This document shows, in pieces, positions 44,235-55,695 of a stretch of DNA of 64,000 nucleotides (position 1 is its first letter; every line of letters starts with the position of its first letter). The notes under the pieces were generated by a model that saw only the letters and a program-made list of their open reading frames with translations, ran no database searches and was not told where the DNA came from. The DNA is from Edaphochlamys debaryana (taxonomy: Eukaryota; Chlorophyta; Chlorophyceae; Chlamydomonadales). The translations under genes and the position numbers were made by a program. The DNA lies in contig JAEHOE010000040.1 of the NCBI GenBank assembly GCA_016858145.1, positions 682,001 to 746,000 of the forward strand, written 5' to 3'.

Positions 44235-44679
44235 TTCTCGAACCACTGAGCTGTGCAGGAGTCCGGGCTTGCCCTTTCGTTGGGGGGGCCCGTTGGGTAG
44301 GGATCACGTCGTTAGGGTTGAGCACCCCGCCGCACTGCGGGGAACGTGCGGCTTGTCGCAACTCTAGCGTGCCTTCAAAGCGCGCCTGGTCCTCCAGCGG
44401 CCCTTGTGTTCCCCCGCTTCTCGGCTCGTGCTGTGGTGCATCGCTAGGCGGCGGGGGCGCTAGAGGATTTCAACTACGCTTGAGCAATCCTAGATACTCA
44501 ACGCAACCACCAGCTGCATGAGGATGGCCCCTGTTCCGCGTCCCTGCCTCCCTTCTACCCTTCGCGCACCCTCGTCGCCCGTTTCCCCCTTCTCCCTTCT
44601 ACCGCTGGCCTGATTCCAGGTTGCTGGGCGCCAGGTCTTACCAGCAAAGTGCCTGTCGGAATCTTCACCTCACAATGCC

Positions 44680-44684
44680 TTACA
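44680..44684 (-). terminator. TGTAA polyadenylation motif, minus strand
   Basis: TTACA on the plus strand, 184 bases beyond the stop of the minus-strand gene at 44868–45655. Confidence 0.5.
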
Positions 44685-44867
44685 GTTTGAAACTATCCCA
44701 TCCCAACACCGCAACCACATACGGTAGCCATCAAACACGCATGAAACCAAGAAGCAGCAGCAGCGACGAACCTCGCCCCCTCTCGGGCCACCTGCACCCC
44801 TCCCCTCCCTCGGGCACCGCTGGAAGAAGGGCCTTGTTGTGCTCTGCTGCCTGACAGCCTTCACGCC

Positions 44868-45655
44868 TCACGACAGGTACTTGAGAGCAAAAACAACAAT
44901 GCCTGGGGGAAGGGGCGACGACAGAGAAGTGTACGACATGCTGGTGTATAATAGGTTAGCAGCAGTCCCGACCTGCGACCCCCCCCCTCACCGGCGAGCA
45001 GCGACAGGTACGAGACGCCCTCCGCGGCGCCCAGCAGCCCCGAGGGCCCCGGCGGCAGGCCGCTGCCGGTGGACACCTTGGTGGCCACGCTCCAGCCCAC
45101 CAGGCCCAGCACCACCAGGTAGGACACGCCCTCTGTGCAGTGGCAGGAACGAGAGAACGGCGTACCACCGGGTGTGTGGAGGTGACTAAGGCGTGCCCAA
45201 GGCGGGGTGGGGTGGGGTGATGCTGGACCCATGAGCGCGCGCGTGAGGTCTGCCGGTCTGCACTACCATGGACGTATGTGGTGGCATCGTCGACAAGCCT
45301 GGCGTACCAAACGCCTGGCGTACCAAGCAGGCCCCCACATAGACCTGCGCATACCTGCAGCGCCCAGAGCCCCGCCCGGGCCCGGGGGCAGGCCCGCGCC
45401 CGTGGTCTGCAGGGTGTACTCGCTCCACAGCACGATGGCGTTGGCGGGCAGGCCCAGGCCGATGGCGGCCAGCCCCGCAGCGCCGACGTCGTCCGAGCTC
45501 GACGCCTTGGCGCTCACGGGGCGACGAGAGGCCGGGCGGGCCACGGGCCGGGCCGGCAGAGACCCTGGGTGCGCAGGGCGGTGCTTGTGTATTTTTTTGA
45601 GCGCAAATGGGTCCCAAAGAAGCAAGCAGCAAGCCAGGGGTGGCGCCGAGTGCAT
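44868..45655 (-). CDS. Small membrane protein with duplicated GLPPGP–LGAAEGVSYL motif, probably plastid-targeted
   Basis: Three minus-strand exons: 45655–45355, 45132–44992, 44902–44868; 158 residues, phases close. The mature part has three hydrophobic segments and a duplicated motif: TTGAGLPPGPGGALGAAEGV and GSGLPPGPSGLLGAAEGVSY, each followed by a membrane span. The region before it (ARPVARPASRRPVSAKASSS) looks like a chloroplast transit peptide. I recall similar plastid-predicted proteins in land plants, but no function is known to me. The first ~40 codons are uncertain: an upstream exon joined at the acceptor CACCCAG near 45571 is an alternative start. The gene ends in the short exon IVVFALKYLS. 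Confidence 0.72.
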
Positions 45656-46838
45656 CCTCCTATGCTGCAGCGCGAGCTCGCGGGCAGGTACGCGGAGCGA
45701 GTGGCGCGGAGCATCCTCCTATGCTTGCAGAGCAGGTTCGCCCAGATTCAGGTCATGATCACAGCTCGCTTGGGGCGCCCGCAAACTCACCCGAGCGAGC
45801 CCCGAGCCGTGGCGTCACGGAGGAGCGAAGCATGCTGCAAGCCATTCTTGCAGAGTCGCACGAGTGAAAGAGCTGTGGTCTGCGGCACAAGCGTATGTTC
45901 AGCGAGTGCAGACATAGGCGGACTTTAAGCCGAATATCGCAACAGGGATGCATGGAAATTAGCAAGGGAGCTCCGACCTCGTGTCCTCGTCGCGGTCTTA
46001 TTGTTGCATTTGCTTTAGGAGGACATAGCCCAGAACAGTCTGGCTGGTTCCATGGAACAGCCGGGGAACCGTTCTATGGAACGACCGGCTTTCCATGGAA
46101 CGGCTTCTGTTCCGCCGTACCGCGCGCGCTCTGTTCCCCTTTCTCAGCGCTACGGCTTTTTCTTGTTACAACACACTGTTGCTTGTAACTGCTCGTTTGC
46201 TATCCTGCAAATTAGCCTGCGGGTCCCAGCTCTCCAACATGGCGCGCATCGCCTACCATAGCTCAATCCATAGCTCAATCCTCAAGCTGCCCTGCCAGTA
46301 GATTTCAATGACTCGGGCCTCGCAAAGGCATAGGACGCTGACTCAGCGAGCGGCGGAGTCTGCTGCGCAAGCTGGCATCGGCGCGAACCCGGTCTCGGCT
46401 TCTGTGCGGTGGGGCGGGGGGTGGGTGCAGCACGGGAGGACCGTGGCGAGGGGACGTGGCGAGGGGACGTGGCGAGGTGGTCGGGAGCCGGGGCCTCCAG
46501 GGCGTGGCCGGGGTTCAAGCAGGCAGCCCTGGCGAGACTCCCTGGGTGTGCGTGGTCTGCACGGGTGTAGCGGACAGGCTACCCCGCCGGACGGAATACC
46601 GCAGAAGCGAGGCTTCTGACAAGTCTAGACCTGCCTTTTAAGATGCATCTACTACATTGGTAGCGGTGATCCTGGGACCCACACGACGGACGAGTTTGGT
46701 CGCGTCGTCACGTCCTGAGGCCCGCGGGTGCGCGCAAGCCGTGCCCGCGTGCCGCACCGCAACGGCGCAAGCCCCACTGTTGCAACCCCCTCGCCCCGCC
46801 TTCCGAGGCCCCACCCCAGAGCCGAGACCCCTCCCCAC
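45656..46838. other. Intergenic stretch
   Basis: Contains GTTCCATGGAAC, a 12-base palindrome, at about 46048 with two related phrases by 46105, and a short tandem run GTGGCGAGGGGAC ×3 near 46440–46480. No gene is seen, and no continuation of the ALDH fragment. Confidence 0.45.
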
Positions 46839-47631
46839 CGTGGCCATGAGCAGGGGGTAGTTCCATGGCGTGATGAGGCCCACCACCCCCAGCGCCTGCA
46901 GCGTACGGGGCGCGGGGCAAGGTGGGCAGAGTGGACGGGGTGCGTGGACAACAAGCGGGCCGCAGAGCAGCCGGCCAGCCGCAGCGGCCAGGTGACGCAA
47001 GCCGGGGCTGCAGGCAGTAGCGGCGTGGGCACCGACCCGCCCTCAAGGCGGCGCGCGCCTGGACCCACACACACATTCACACGGCCGGCTATCCGCTGCG
47101 CCTACGGTTCCTCGGCTCACACGAGCAGCCCTTCACACACCCGCCACAACGCGGTCTTGCTCTTTCAACTTTCTTGGGCTGACCACACTACCACAGGGTG
47201 CGCACACACCCGCCTCACCTCCCGCTTGACCCGGACCTCAAACTCCTTCATGCCCACATCAATGGGCGGCGCCGAGGCGTTGCGCGCGTCCAGCGCCTCC
47301 GCCTGTCCCGCGTAGTAGTCGAAACACGTGGCCACGTCATCCTGTGTGTGGCGGTGGGACGGAGAGGGTTGCGAGGGGAGGCAACAGACTTGGTTAAGGT
47401 CCGGGGAGGTCTGAGGATGATCAGGCTCTCTCCCGTCCTGGGCTCCTTGCTCTCCCCCGCCTGCTCTGCTGGCCTTGGGGCTTGCTGACCACGTCTTTGC
47501 GCGTGCAGCCAAGCCCCCTCCAACAGACCCGCAGCCCACCCCCGCCCCACCATGTCCCACTCGGCCTCGTCGATGGGCTTCCCCATGTCCATGGTCTCGG
47601 CGCGGGCCAGAACCGACTTGGCGTCGCGGAC
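46839..47631 (-). pseudogene. Three-exon fragment of a betaine-aldehyde-dehydrogenase-like (ALDH10) gene
   Basis: Minus-strand exons 47631–47551 (VRDAKSV … EAEWDM), 47341–47219 (DDVATCFDYYAGQAEALDAR … RVKRE) and 46895–46839 (ALGVVGLITPWNYPLLMAT) splice in phase 0 with GT–AG sites and no stops. MDMGKPIDEAEWDMDDVATC, the FDYYAGQAEAL phrase and GVVGLITPWNYPLLMAT match the N-terminal half of ALDH10-type enzymes. The upstream part of the coenzyme-binding domain, the expected next exon (KVAPALAAG), the catalytic Glu and the catalytic Cys regions are all absent nearby, so no active enzyme can come from this locus. It looks like a transposed or partially duplicated gene piece whose frames have not yet decayed, i.e. 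a young one (inference). Confidence 0.75.
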
Positions 47632-48031
47632 CTGTGGGGACGGAGCGGCAGAAGAGCTTCGTAAGGTGGGGTTCGTGGCGGAGGGCAGGCGACGCAATGA
47701 GGGTCACACGCAGGGATGCGAGCGGAACAGGCCGATGCCAGCAACCCAGCAGGGCACGATGCAGTATGGCATTCTGGTGCTGTATGCTGCGGTTGGGCAA
47801 AGGCACCGAGACCAGTTTTTCAGCTCACACGCCACGTAGCGACCTGAACCCTTCTTGTGCATCCTGGCGACCCCCGGTTGTGTGGTTCTGGGTAGTGACG
47901 TTTGGTCGTTTTGGCGCCCACAGTACGTGTCCCAGGACAGGACAGGCGCCGTGTAAGGCCCGCACGCAGTAGGTGTCCCAGGACACCTCCGACTCCGCCA
48001 CTCCCACGTTCGCTTTAACCCAATCGCTGAG

Positions 48032-49313
48032 ATGCTTCGAGCAACAGCGCTACCGAGCCAGGTGCACGGTGCACGCCCATCCGCGACACACTTGGCCCGC
48101 CTGCTCTCACGGCGAGCTGCCCCAGCACCGGCGTCAGCTTCCAGCGCTCCATCTGTCGAGGCCGCAGCACCCCCGGAAGCCCTTACATGGATGACCTGCC
48201 GTCGTAAGCCGGGGGTCGGGGTGGGGCGGCCGAGGCGGGTGCGGGGGAACAGGGGGACGACTAAGAAGACGACCCCACGGCAAGAGGGGGGCGGGTGTGA
48301 AGGGCTGCACGTGTATGCCAGCGAAGCGTACGGGCGGCGAAGCGCCGATGTATGGTTCATGGCTGGATACCATACGACATGTACGTACTGGCACTCGCTC
48401 TTGTGCATGCGCACCCCTTCATCCTCACCCTGTACGACGGCAACAAGCCTGCACGTGCACGCCCCAAACGACCGATGCTTCTCCCCCTGCTCCTCCTCTG
48501 GCCTGTGATCACTGGCCCACTGCCCTCTCTTTCAGGATGCAAGACGCGATTCGCGGCGGAGCAGAACCACAAGGAGGCGTGCAGGCGAGGGAGGGCGCTT
48601 AGGGTTGGGGCATTGAGGCGATAAGCAAGGAGGGCAACTCAACGGGCCCCAGGCACGTGCCTGACCCAGGAAAACCCCACACCCGTTCCTCTTGACGTCA
48701 CAGATACCACAGCGAGGGATGGACTGGCGGAGAGTTGGCTAAGGTGCGCGCTGGAGTTCTGCCACCTGTGAGGGGATCCGGGGCGGCCGCGTCCTGGGTG
48801 TAAGCCAGTGCTTCAAGGGCACGTGCGTGATTGAGAGCGGGGGCCCCCGCAGGGTAGGTGGGTGGTTGAGGGCTCCGGGTCCATGTGTCCCAGCAACCCT
48901 AGCAGATCATGTTAGCCGACTGTCCCCGCCTCCCGCCGCCCTTTCCTCCCTTTCTCTACGCTGTCCAGGCCATTGGCTTCGTACGGCAGAGCGGCCTACC
49001 CGAGCACCAGCTGGGCAAGGTCATGGGGCGAACGGGGCTCCTGCGGTGAGTGTGGGACCGGGGTCCTGAAGGGAATGGGCACAGGGCACCTGCAAGCCGG
49101 CGTGGGAAGTTACGGCACACACCGCTGGGCACAGGCACGCCTGCACTGTGCGAGACCTTCGGCTGTAAGCCTTCCGAGTCCCGCCTCCCGCCCTCGCGGC
49201 CATGCAGGTTCTGGGACTGCTGTGGCGCCGAGGACGAGGCAGCTCCCGGCTGCAAGGTTGGTTTCCACACCTCGTTCGATTCGGAGGTCAACGAGGCGCG
49301 CGGCAGGAGCTGA
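48032..49313 (+). CDS. Small CHORD-like zinc-binding protein with organelle presequence-like N terminus
   Basis: Five plus-strand exons: 48032–48203, 48536–48584, 48704–48743, 48969–49045, 49208–49313; 147 residues, all phases closing. Eight potential zinc ligands occur in CHORD order: C56, C59, C73, H76, C117, C118, C128, H133, with CRRCKTRF, ACRYH, RFWDCCG and APGCKVGFH. CHORD domains bind two zinc ions and usually work with HSP90 co-chaperones; here the spacing between the CRYH and WDCC parts is longer than in classical CHORDs, so a distinct family is possible. Residues 1–45 (MLRATALPSQVHGARPSATH and on) are Arg/Ser/Ala-rich without acids, like an organelle presequence. The second intron starts with GC (GCGAGG at 48585). 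Confidence 0.75.
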
Positions 49314-50455
49314 GCGGCGCAGGGCAGGGGGCGCAGGGACAGGCTGGGCCGACGAACGGACTGCACACCGATAGCGGCTGCAGGGGCACGCGGGCAGAGG
49401 TAACATGCAATGGTCAGCTGAGCGAATGGGGCAAAGGTCGACGGCCAGAAGCAAGTCAGGTGCCACGGTGACTGAGGAATTGAGTATGGCGAGATTGTGA
49501 GGCGTGGGCTGTGCGCTGGCGCTAGGGTACCGGATGCAGGGCATGTAGAGCCTTCACGGGGCAGGCAGGAGGCTGACTACCGGTAGATGAGATACCGGTA
49601 GGTTGCGCATGCGTAGGTGGCTGTTACCTGTCAGCATACCGGTGTGTCTGGGGAGTCAACTCAGAGCCCGGGCCAGCGCGTTGCATGGTATGCACTCTCC
49701 GGGGCGCGGGCGCAGCGGCCGGGATCGAGCCCCGGCCGCGGCCACACGCCGCCCGCTCCACCTAGACTCCCCGCTGCCGCTCTCCGCCCGGGCCTGCAGC
49801 CGTATCACATGCGTCTCTCCAAAGAGTCCCTCGCAAGCATCCCGGAGCTTTCGAACCACGTCCTGAGCCCAACCTCGCGCGCGTGGCCTCAGCCCTTGCC
49901 CGTCCTGCTGCCACCACCGCCCTCCCGACTACGGTACGGTACCTCCGCCTCGTGACGGGTTCCACGGCGTCCCGAGGACGCCGCCGGCCAGTAACCCCCT
50001 TTCCTAGCCATCAAACCGATACCACCCTGCCCACTCACACACCCTTGCACGACCAGCCTAAATGGCCTCGGCGCAGCCGAGCGACGCAAACCGCTAGCGC
50101 AAACCCGCCGGAGGACTTGCCCTCATCGCCCACCCACACACGCAGTCACCCCCCCCTGTAAGATTGCTGTCGCCCTGGCCTTAGCCGCGCGTCCCCTTCT
50201 CTAGAAGCCTGGCCTCAATCCTCTCGGTCCTCGCCCACGAAACACCTCCGAAACGATGGAGCAAAGGTGGCTCTGACCAGCACCGCTCTTCCGGCGCTGG
50301 CGCCGGCAGCACAGCCCGCACTCCCGCCCGCCTCCTGCCCCGCCTCCGCGCTGTTACCGCGCCCAACACCATGGCCCCACGAGGCCGAGCGCCCGCCTCC
50401 AAGCCTCCATCGCGAGCCCCGGGCTCACGTTCCACACCCATGGCTCTACCATGCC
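49314..50455. other. Intergenic stretch between convergent genes
   Basis: Contains TACCGGTA palindromes near 49578–49601. A minus-strand phrase near 49800–49860 could be an exon (VVRKLRDACEGLFGETHVIR) but has no convincing donor or partner exon. TGTAA occurs at 50156. Confidence 0.4.
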
Positions 50456-52130
50456 TCACCCCGTCGCAGGGGGCGCTCCTGGCTGCTGTGGCTGCGGTTG
50501 CATGCCCGCAGGCGCCCCCGGCATGCCTGGCTGCATGAGCCCGGGCGGGAGGCCGCCGGGCATGGCCCCGGGTGCCCCGGGCATCTGCAGGCCCTGCTGC
50601 GACGCCGCCGCGGCGGCGTTGGCCGCAGCCGCGGCGGCTTGCAGCTGCTGCATCCCGGGCTGCATCGCAAGCTGAGGCATGCCCGGCCGCCCGGCCATGC
50701 CGAGCAGGGCTGCGGGGTTCTGGTTGATGTAGGCGGCGAGGTTGGGCGGCAGCGCGTTGGGCGGCATGCCGGCGGGAGGTGCCTGGCCGGGTGCGCCCGG
50801 CTGCCCGGCCGCTGTGCCGCTGGCAGCCGCCGCGGCCGCCGCAGCGGCCGCGGCCGCCTGTTGCGCCTGCTGCTGTGCGAGTTGCTGCTGCTGGGCCTGG
50901 AACTGCGCGACCATCGCTGCGTGTTGGGGGTTAGCTGCGGCGGCGGCGGCGGCAGCAGCCGCGGCCTGCTGCTGCTGGGCTTGAGCCGCTGCGCCTCCGG
51001 CGCCTGCCGCCGTTCCGGCTGCCGCGGCCGCCGCAGCGGCGGCGGCTGCAGCCGCCTGTTGCTGCATCGCCATCGCCTGCTGCGGCGTCAGACCCGGCGG
51101 CGGCCACTTGGGAGCGCCTGCCGCCGCTTGCCCGTTCATCGCCGCCGTGCCGGCCGCCGCCGCCTGCTGCTGCTGCTGCTGTTGCTGCAGCGCTGCCATG
51201 TTCTGCATCGACGCCGCCAGCGCCTGCTGCTGCTGCTGAAGCGTCGGCTGCATGCCCGGCGCTAGCGACGGCATGCCAGGGATCGGCGCGCCCGGCTGCG
51301 CGGGCTGGCCAGGCTGACCCGGCTGGGGCTGGCCGGGTTGCATCTGCCCCGGCAGGGCCCCCGGCTGCATGCCCGGGGCGCCCGGAGTGGGCAGGGCCCC
51401 CGGCATCATGGGCGGACGCGCAACGCCGCCCGGGGCCGCCGCCGCCGCGGCCTGCATCTGTTGCATTTGCTGCATCTGCTTCTGCAGGGCCTGAGGGTTG
51501 TGTCAAAGGGGGGCAGACGGGACCGGGAGCCCGTCAGGCAGCAGAGATGAACTATTTGGAATCAGGAGGGAAAGCGACATAGGTGAGGGACAAGGCTCAC
51601 GCGGCACAGACGAGGGTTTGAGGAGGCATCCGCGAGACCACTAACGAAGCGTCGAGGTACGCACGGCGGCACGCAAGCCGCCCCCAGCGCACCTGCAGGT
51701 TGGCCGCGTTCTGCAGCGTGTTTGGCATGACCCCCGGCGGCAGCCCCGCCTTCTGCATCTGTGCGGCCAGGGCCGTGTTCAGCATCCCAGGTCGCAGGCC
51801 CGCCGCCAGGGCCGCCGCAGCTGCCTGCGCGGCCTGCATCTGAAGCTGTGTGGGCTGCGCCGGAGGTCGCAGGGCGGCCGCGGCTGCGGCTGTGGCGGCC
51901 GCTGCCGCAGCGTTCTGGGGCGGCGCCCCTGGCGCAGCCCCGGGCACGCCCATCGGGACGGGCGTCCCGGGCTTGTTGAGCGTTGCAGCCGCGACCGCCG
52001 CAGCCGCGGCTGCTGCTGCCGCGGTGGCGGCGTTCGGCATGCCGGGCTGCTGCGGCTGGGGCGCCAGCAGGCCGGGCTGGAGCTGCTGTTGGGGCATGCC
52101 TGGGGGCATCCCCGGCTGGCCCGGTTGCAT
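50456..52130 (-). CDS. Ala/Gln/Pro-rich low-complexity protein
   Basis: Two minus-strand exons, 52130–51693 and 51490–50456, join in phase 0 through a GTGCGC donor; 490 residues. Composition is dominated by Ala runs, Gln runs (LQQQQQALAA, ALQQQQQQQQ) and repeated PGMPG/QPGQPG phrases, with short ordered islands such as LRPGMLNTALAAQMQKAGLP and NLAAYINQNPAALLGM. Such Q/A-rich proteins are often coactivator or RNA-binding scaffolds, but I see no domain to support that. The ATG at 52130 is the first in the frame; an exon upstream (minus strand near 52200–52340, NVGCSIDRACSRYGHDCKEV) has a good donor but does not join in the right phase, so the 5' end is open. Confidence 0.65.
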
Positions 52131-52861
52131 GCCCAGGACCTGCTATACAGTGTTCACACCCGCGCGCAAGCTCTTCTCCGGACTTACTGGACGTGGTGGG
52201 GTTGGCGGGGTCAGTGGGGTGGACGCAGTTCAGGTGCGTCTCCAGGCGGACTTCCTTGCAGTCGTGGCCATAGCGGCTGCAGGCGCGGTCTATGCTGCAC
52301 CCAACATTTTCCGCCGTGTCTAGAAGGTCGCTGAGCAGAGAGTTGCTCAGCCACGGGCGTGATGCGTCCGCTCGGGACATGCCATGTGTCGGCCAACGGG
52401 GGCTCGCCCGCCTGCCCCCGCCGGCTTCGGGGCCAACGGCGGGCCCTCGAAGTCGCCGCTGGTGGGTCGCCCCTAGAGGGTTGAAGCCTTGCATTGTGAC
52501 TGTCCAGGGTCGCGTGCGCGAGCGTAGGAGCGAACAGTGAGAGCTGGAGACAATGTGTGCAGTGAGCGCACAGTTGTGCTGGGCAGCTATATGGTGATAA
52601 GGAAGACGGTGGTTCTAGTAACGCGTTGTGGTTTGTTGGCGAGGAGCGCGTATATAGCGAATGTGCAAAGGGATCGGAACGTCTAAGGGGAGGCGGAGAA
52701 CAGAACCGCGATTGTGCGGGCAGAACTGGCCGGGCTGTTCGCCGGAACAGACTGACTTGTTCTGGTCTACATAGTGTGCTTTAGAAGCACTGCTTCCCGA
52801 TGCCCTCCATTCCACGCTTTCGGCATAGCTAACCACTCTTGAAGTGGCGCCATTTGCCGGA
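52131..52861. other. Region between divergent genes
   Basis: Lies between the minus-strand Q/A-rich gene and the plus-strand RCE1 gene. The minus-strand frame from 52494 with the phrase NVGCSIDRACSRYGHDCKEV may be an unplaced exon. Confidence 0.4.
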
Positions 52862-54394
52862 ATGTCCGCAAGCGCGGGCCTGGCTGTACTGGCGTGCCTA
52901 ATAAACGCTTGCCTGTACGTGGGCTTGATGTATTTGTGGCGCGGCAGCCGGCCACGGGACCATCCCAGCACCATCAAGCGCCGTCTCCTCAGCACCTTGC
53001 TGGCGTGCAGCATGGCGTGGCTTCCGGTCTACCTGTGGGCCAAGCACGTGAAGCCGGTGCGTGGTTGGTGTCAACGCAGGGGTTGGCTCCGGGAGGAGGG
53101 GGCTGCGAGGGCGGAGGAGGGCGGCTGCGTAGAAGGGGAGAAGGGGAGAAGGGAGAAGGGGAGAAGGGAGAAGGGGAAGGGGAGACTTGCCAAAGGGGGG
53201 TCACACAGGCTGCTGATTCGGAGGGGGTGAGGCTGGGAGGGACGGGATGGGCCTTCTGTTTGGAAGGGGGAGGTGGTTGAAGGCTGGGACGGACCAGGGC
53301 TCCTTTGCGTGCCCGTGTGCGTGCCCCCAGACGCCAGTGCCTGTGGCACACCTGCTGGGGCTCCGGCTTCCCGGCCTCCCCCTGGCGGTGGGCCATGCCC
53401 TGTACCTCTGCGCCACGCTCTTTGCGGGACCCCTTGTGTTCTTCATCTTCAGCCTGGAAGCAACCACTTCCCGAGGGCCATGCGGGTCAGGAACCTCAGA
53501 GTCTCCCACGCCAGCTGGGAGCGATACAGCAGGTGCGAGGAGCGCCGGCTACTCAGCAGGCGTGGGCTCCGCCGCACATCGGCGTCGTGCACCTGAAGAC
53601 GTCTCAGCAGCGCCGCACTTGGCTAGTTCAACAGTCAGCGGGCCCATGGGGCAGCAGGCCAACCTTGTGCAACGGCTGCGTCAGATGGCGGGGAACACAT
53701 CGACTGACCTGAGGCTATGGCGCAACCTGGTAGCAGCCCCCCTAACGGAGGAGTTCGTGTTCCGGGCTTGCATGGCGCCGCTTCTGATACTCGAGGTGAG
53801 GGGCTGCAGGGCACACCGACAGGGCCATAGTTGAGGTGCGGCATGCCTATGGCTTGGCTTCTGGATGGTGCGTGTAGGGCTTTGCGAGCCTGCAGGTAGT
53901 GCTGCTGACGCCGCTCTTCTTCGGGGCCGCGCACCTGCACCACGTCGTGGAGCTGGTGCGGCACCAGGGGGTACCGCTGGGCACAGCTGTGCTGATGGTA
54001 AGTGACGGGACTGACCCTGGAGGGTGACCTCCCGGGGGTACCCTGAGCACCTGTATGGCCATACTTCGCGGCCCATATGCTCTGGCCAGAATTCCCTCGC
54101 CCCGCCAAGGCCATGCCCACCCCTTCGCGACAGGCCGGCTTTCAGATGCTGTACACCACCATATTCGGCTGGCTGGCCACCTTCCTCTTCCTGCGGACAG
54201 GCCACCTGGCGGCGCCGGTGGCAGCACACGTGTTCTGCAATTGGGCAGGCTTCCCTCCCTTCGGCGGGATGGCAGCGCATCCACGCGCGGTCATGCTCTT
54301 ACTGACCACGGCGGCGGGCGTGGTGGCCTTTCTCATGCTGTTGAACCGCATGACGGAGCCGGCAGACTTCCAGCAGGACTTCTTCCTGGGGTAG
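52862..54394 (+). CDS. RCE1: CAAX prenyl protease 2 (RCE1/FACE2)
   Basis: Four plus-strand exons: 52862–53056, 53331–53795, 53878–53997, 54134–54394; 346 residues, every junction in phase 0. It removes the last three residues of prenylated CAAX proteins in the endoplasmic reticulum membrane. The glutamate protease signature is complete: APLTEEFVFR (E205, E206, R210), FFGAAHLHH (H239), then FGWLATFLFLRTGHLAAPVA and AHVFCNWAGFP (H292, N296). Membrane segments are predicted near 5–23, 38–56, 80–102, 222–237, 263–281 and 305–322. An unusual low-complexity Ser/Ala/Gly insert of about 70 residues (roughly 115–185) sits before the first catalytic motif, in the second exon. The first intron holds a GGAGAAG microsatellite (53135–53185). 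Confidence 0.92.
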
Positions 54395-55229
54395 GCAAAT
54401 CCTTGGGGTGCTGGTGTTGAACCAGGGACACGCTGAACGTGTGGTAGGCAATGCGAAGCTGGCCGGCGTGATCCTGGAGCTGGCTGGAGTGCGTACCTCT
54501 GGGATGCTGTGAATGCGAGGGAATGCGGCGGTCTACACATGCACATGGCTGTTGGATTGCACCGTTTGCGACCTACTTGTACATCTTTACACAAGCCTGC
54601 ATGCTCAGGTCGCGGATCAGTAGGCCCAGGGTGGGCCGGCAGGGGAAACAGAAACAGGATGGGCGGGCGTACTGAGCGGTACACAGCGGTGATGCGGTAT
54701 GCGCGAACAATGCGTATGTGGGGGGGGTGCGCTGTTGCATTGTAGGCATCGTAACTGGTAGCAGTCAAACAGGCGCACCACTTCTGGCCTTGCCTTGTCA
54801 CTGAAGGATGTAGAAGAAATGCACCGTTGGACCCCTAGCTGTGCTCTTGGCAGGCAGCATTTGTTAGTTTCTTCGCCTGCGGGAGTGTGTGCCCTGGAAT
54901 GTGGTGTGCTTGGCGGGGGGTTGGCTTGCCCCAGTCACTGCTGGTATCTTGGGGGCTTCTGGCTATGAGCCAGCAGGATTCGGGCCGCGGCGGGGGGGTG
55001 TTCTGGCTCCACCCTTGTGGACCTTGGGCACGAGGGGCCAGAGTGGGACCGAGAGGGCTACGCGGCCTAGCATCTGCACGCGCTGAGGGCCAGAAAGCAC
55101 GTCTGCACTCGGAGGAGAACATTTGGACCGGCCCCGCACGTCCAACCCTACCCAGCCAGAAGGATCTGGACCTCCCAGGGGGGAAAGGAGACACGGGAGA
55201 GGAGTTACGCGAAAAGCAAGGTGTCGGCC
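54395..55229. other. Intergenic stretch up to the LTR element
   Basis: No gene seen. The last 50 bases (55178–55229) repeat the phrase GGAAAGGAGACACGGGAG also found at 35197 and 35327. Confidence 0.45.
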
Positions 55230-55695
55230 CGCGCGCCGGGAGGGCGCCGCCAACCACCCAGCCAAACTTTTCGCGACTGAGCAGCAACCGACCACAGAGC
55301 GCCCTAGACCGTTATGGCTGTATCACCACAGGCAGCGGCACACCGCCGAGTGGGCAGCGGGACGGACTAGCGGGACCCCAGGGGTAGGGTAACACCCTGC
55401 GGGACACGGGAGTTCGCCCAGTCAGGGCTGGTAGACTGGTACGTACGGGTATATGGGTACGGTACAGTACAGCCCTGGGGGTAGGGAAGGAGGGTAGGAG
55501 CACAGAAAGGGGAACTCCAGAGCAAAGCGGGTGTGGAAGCGTAGGCAGAAGGTAACGGGGCTGTGGTAGTGGTAGGGGACGGATACTGCGGAGCGGCAGT
55601 GCGCCGGGACCGCACTAGAGTATCACTGCACTGCTATCCTAATGTAGGCTCTGGGGCCACAGTGGGGCCTGAGTGAGGCAGAGAGGCAGAGTAAC
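55230..55695 (-). repeat. 3' LTR (left copy)
   Basis: Matches 59555–60021 with a few substitutions and several short indels (for example an extra GGACACG near 55396). Contains GGTATATGGGTACGGTACAG. Confidence 0.82.

Noticed and set aside
49795..49865. Possible exon VVRKLRDACEGLFGETHVIR on the minus strand
   Set aside because: No valid donor and no partner exon could be found in phase.
52200..52400. Possible first exon of the Ala/Gln-rich gene (NVGCSIDRACSRYGHDCKEV)
   Set aside because: Its strong donor GTAAGT leaves one base over, which does not fit the frame of the next exon; kept only as a note.
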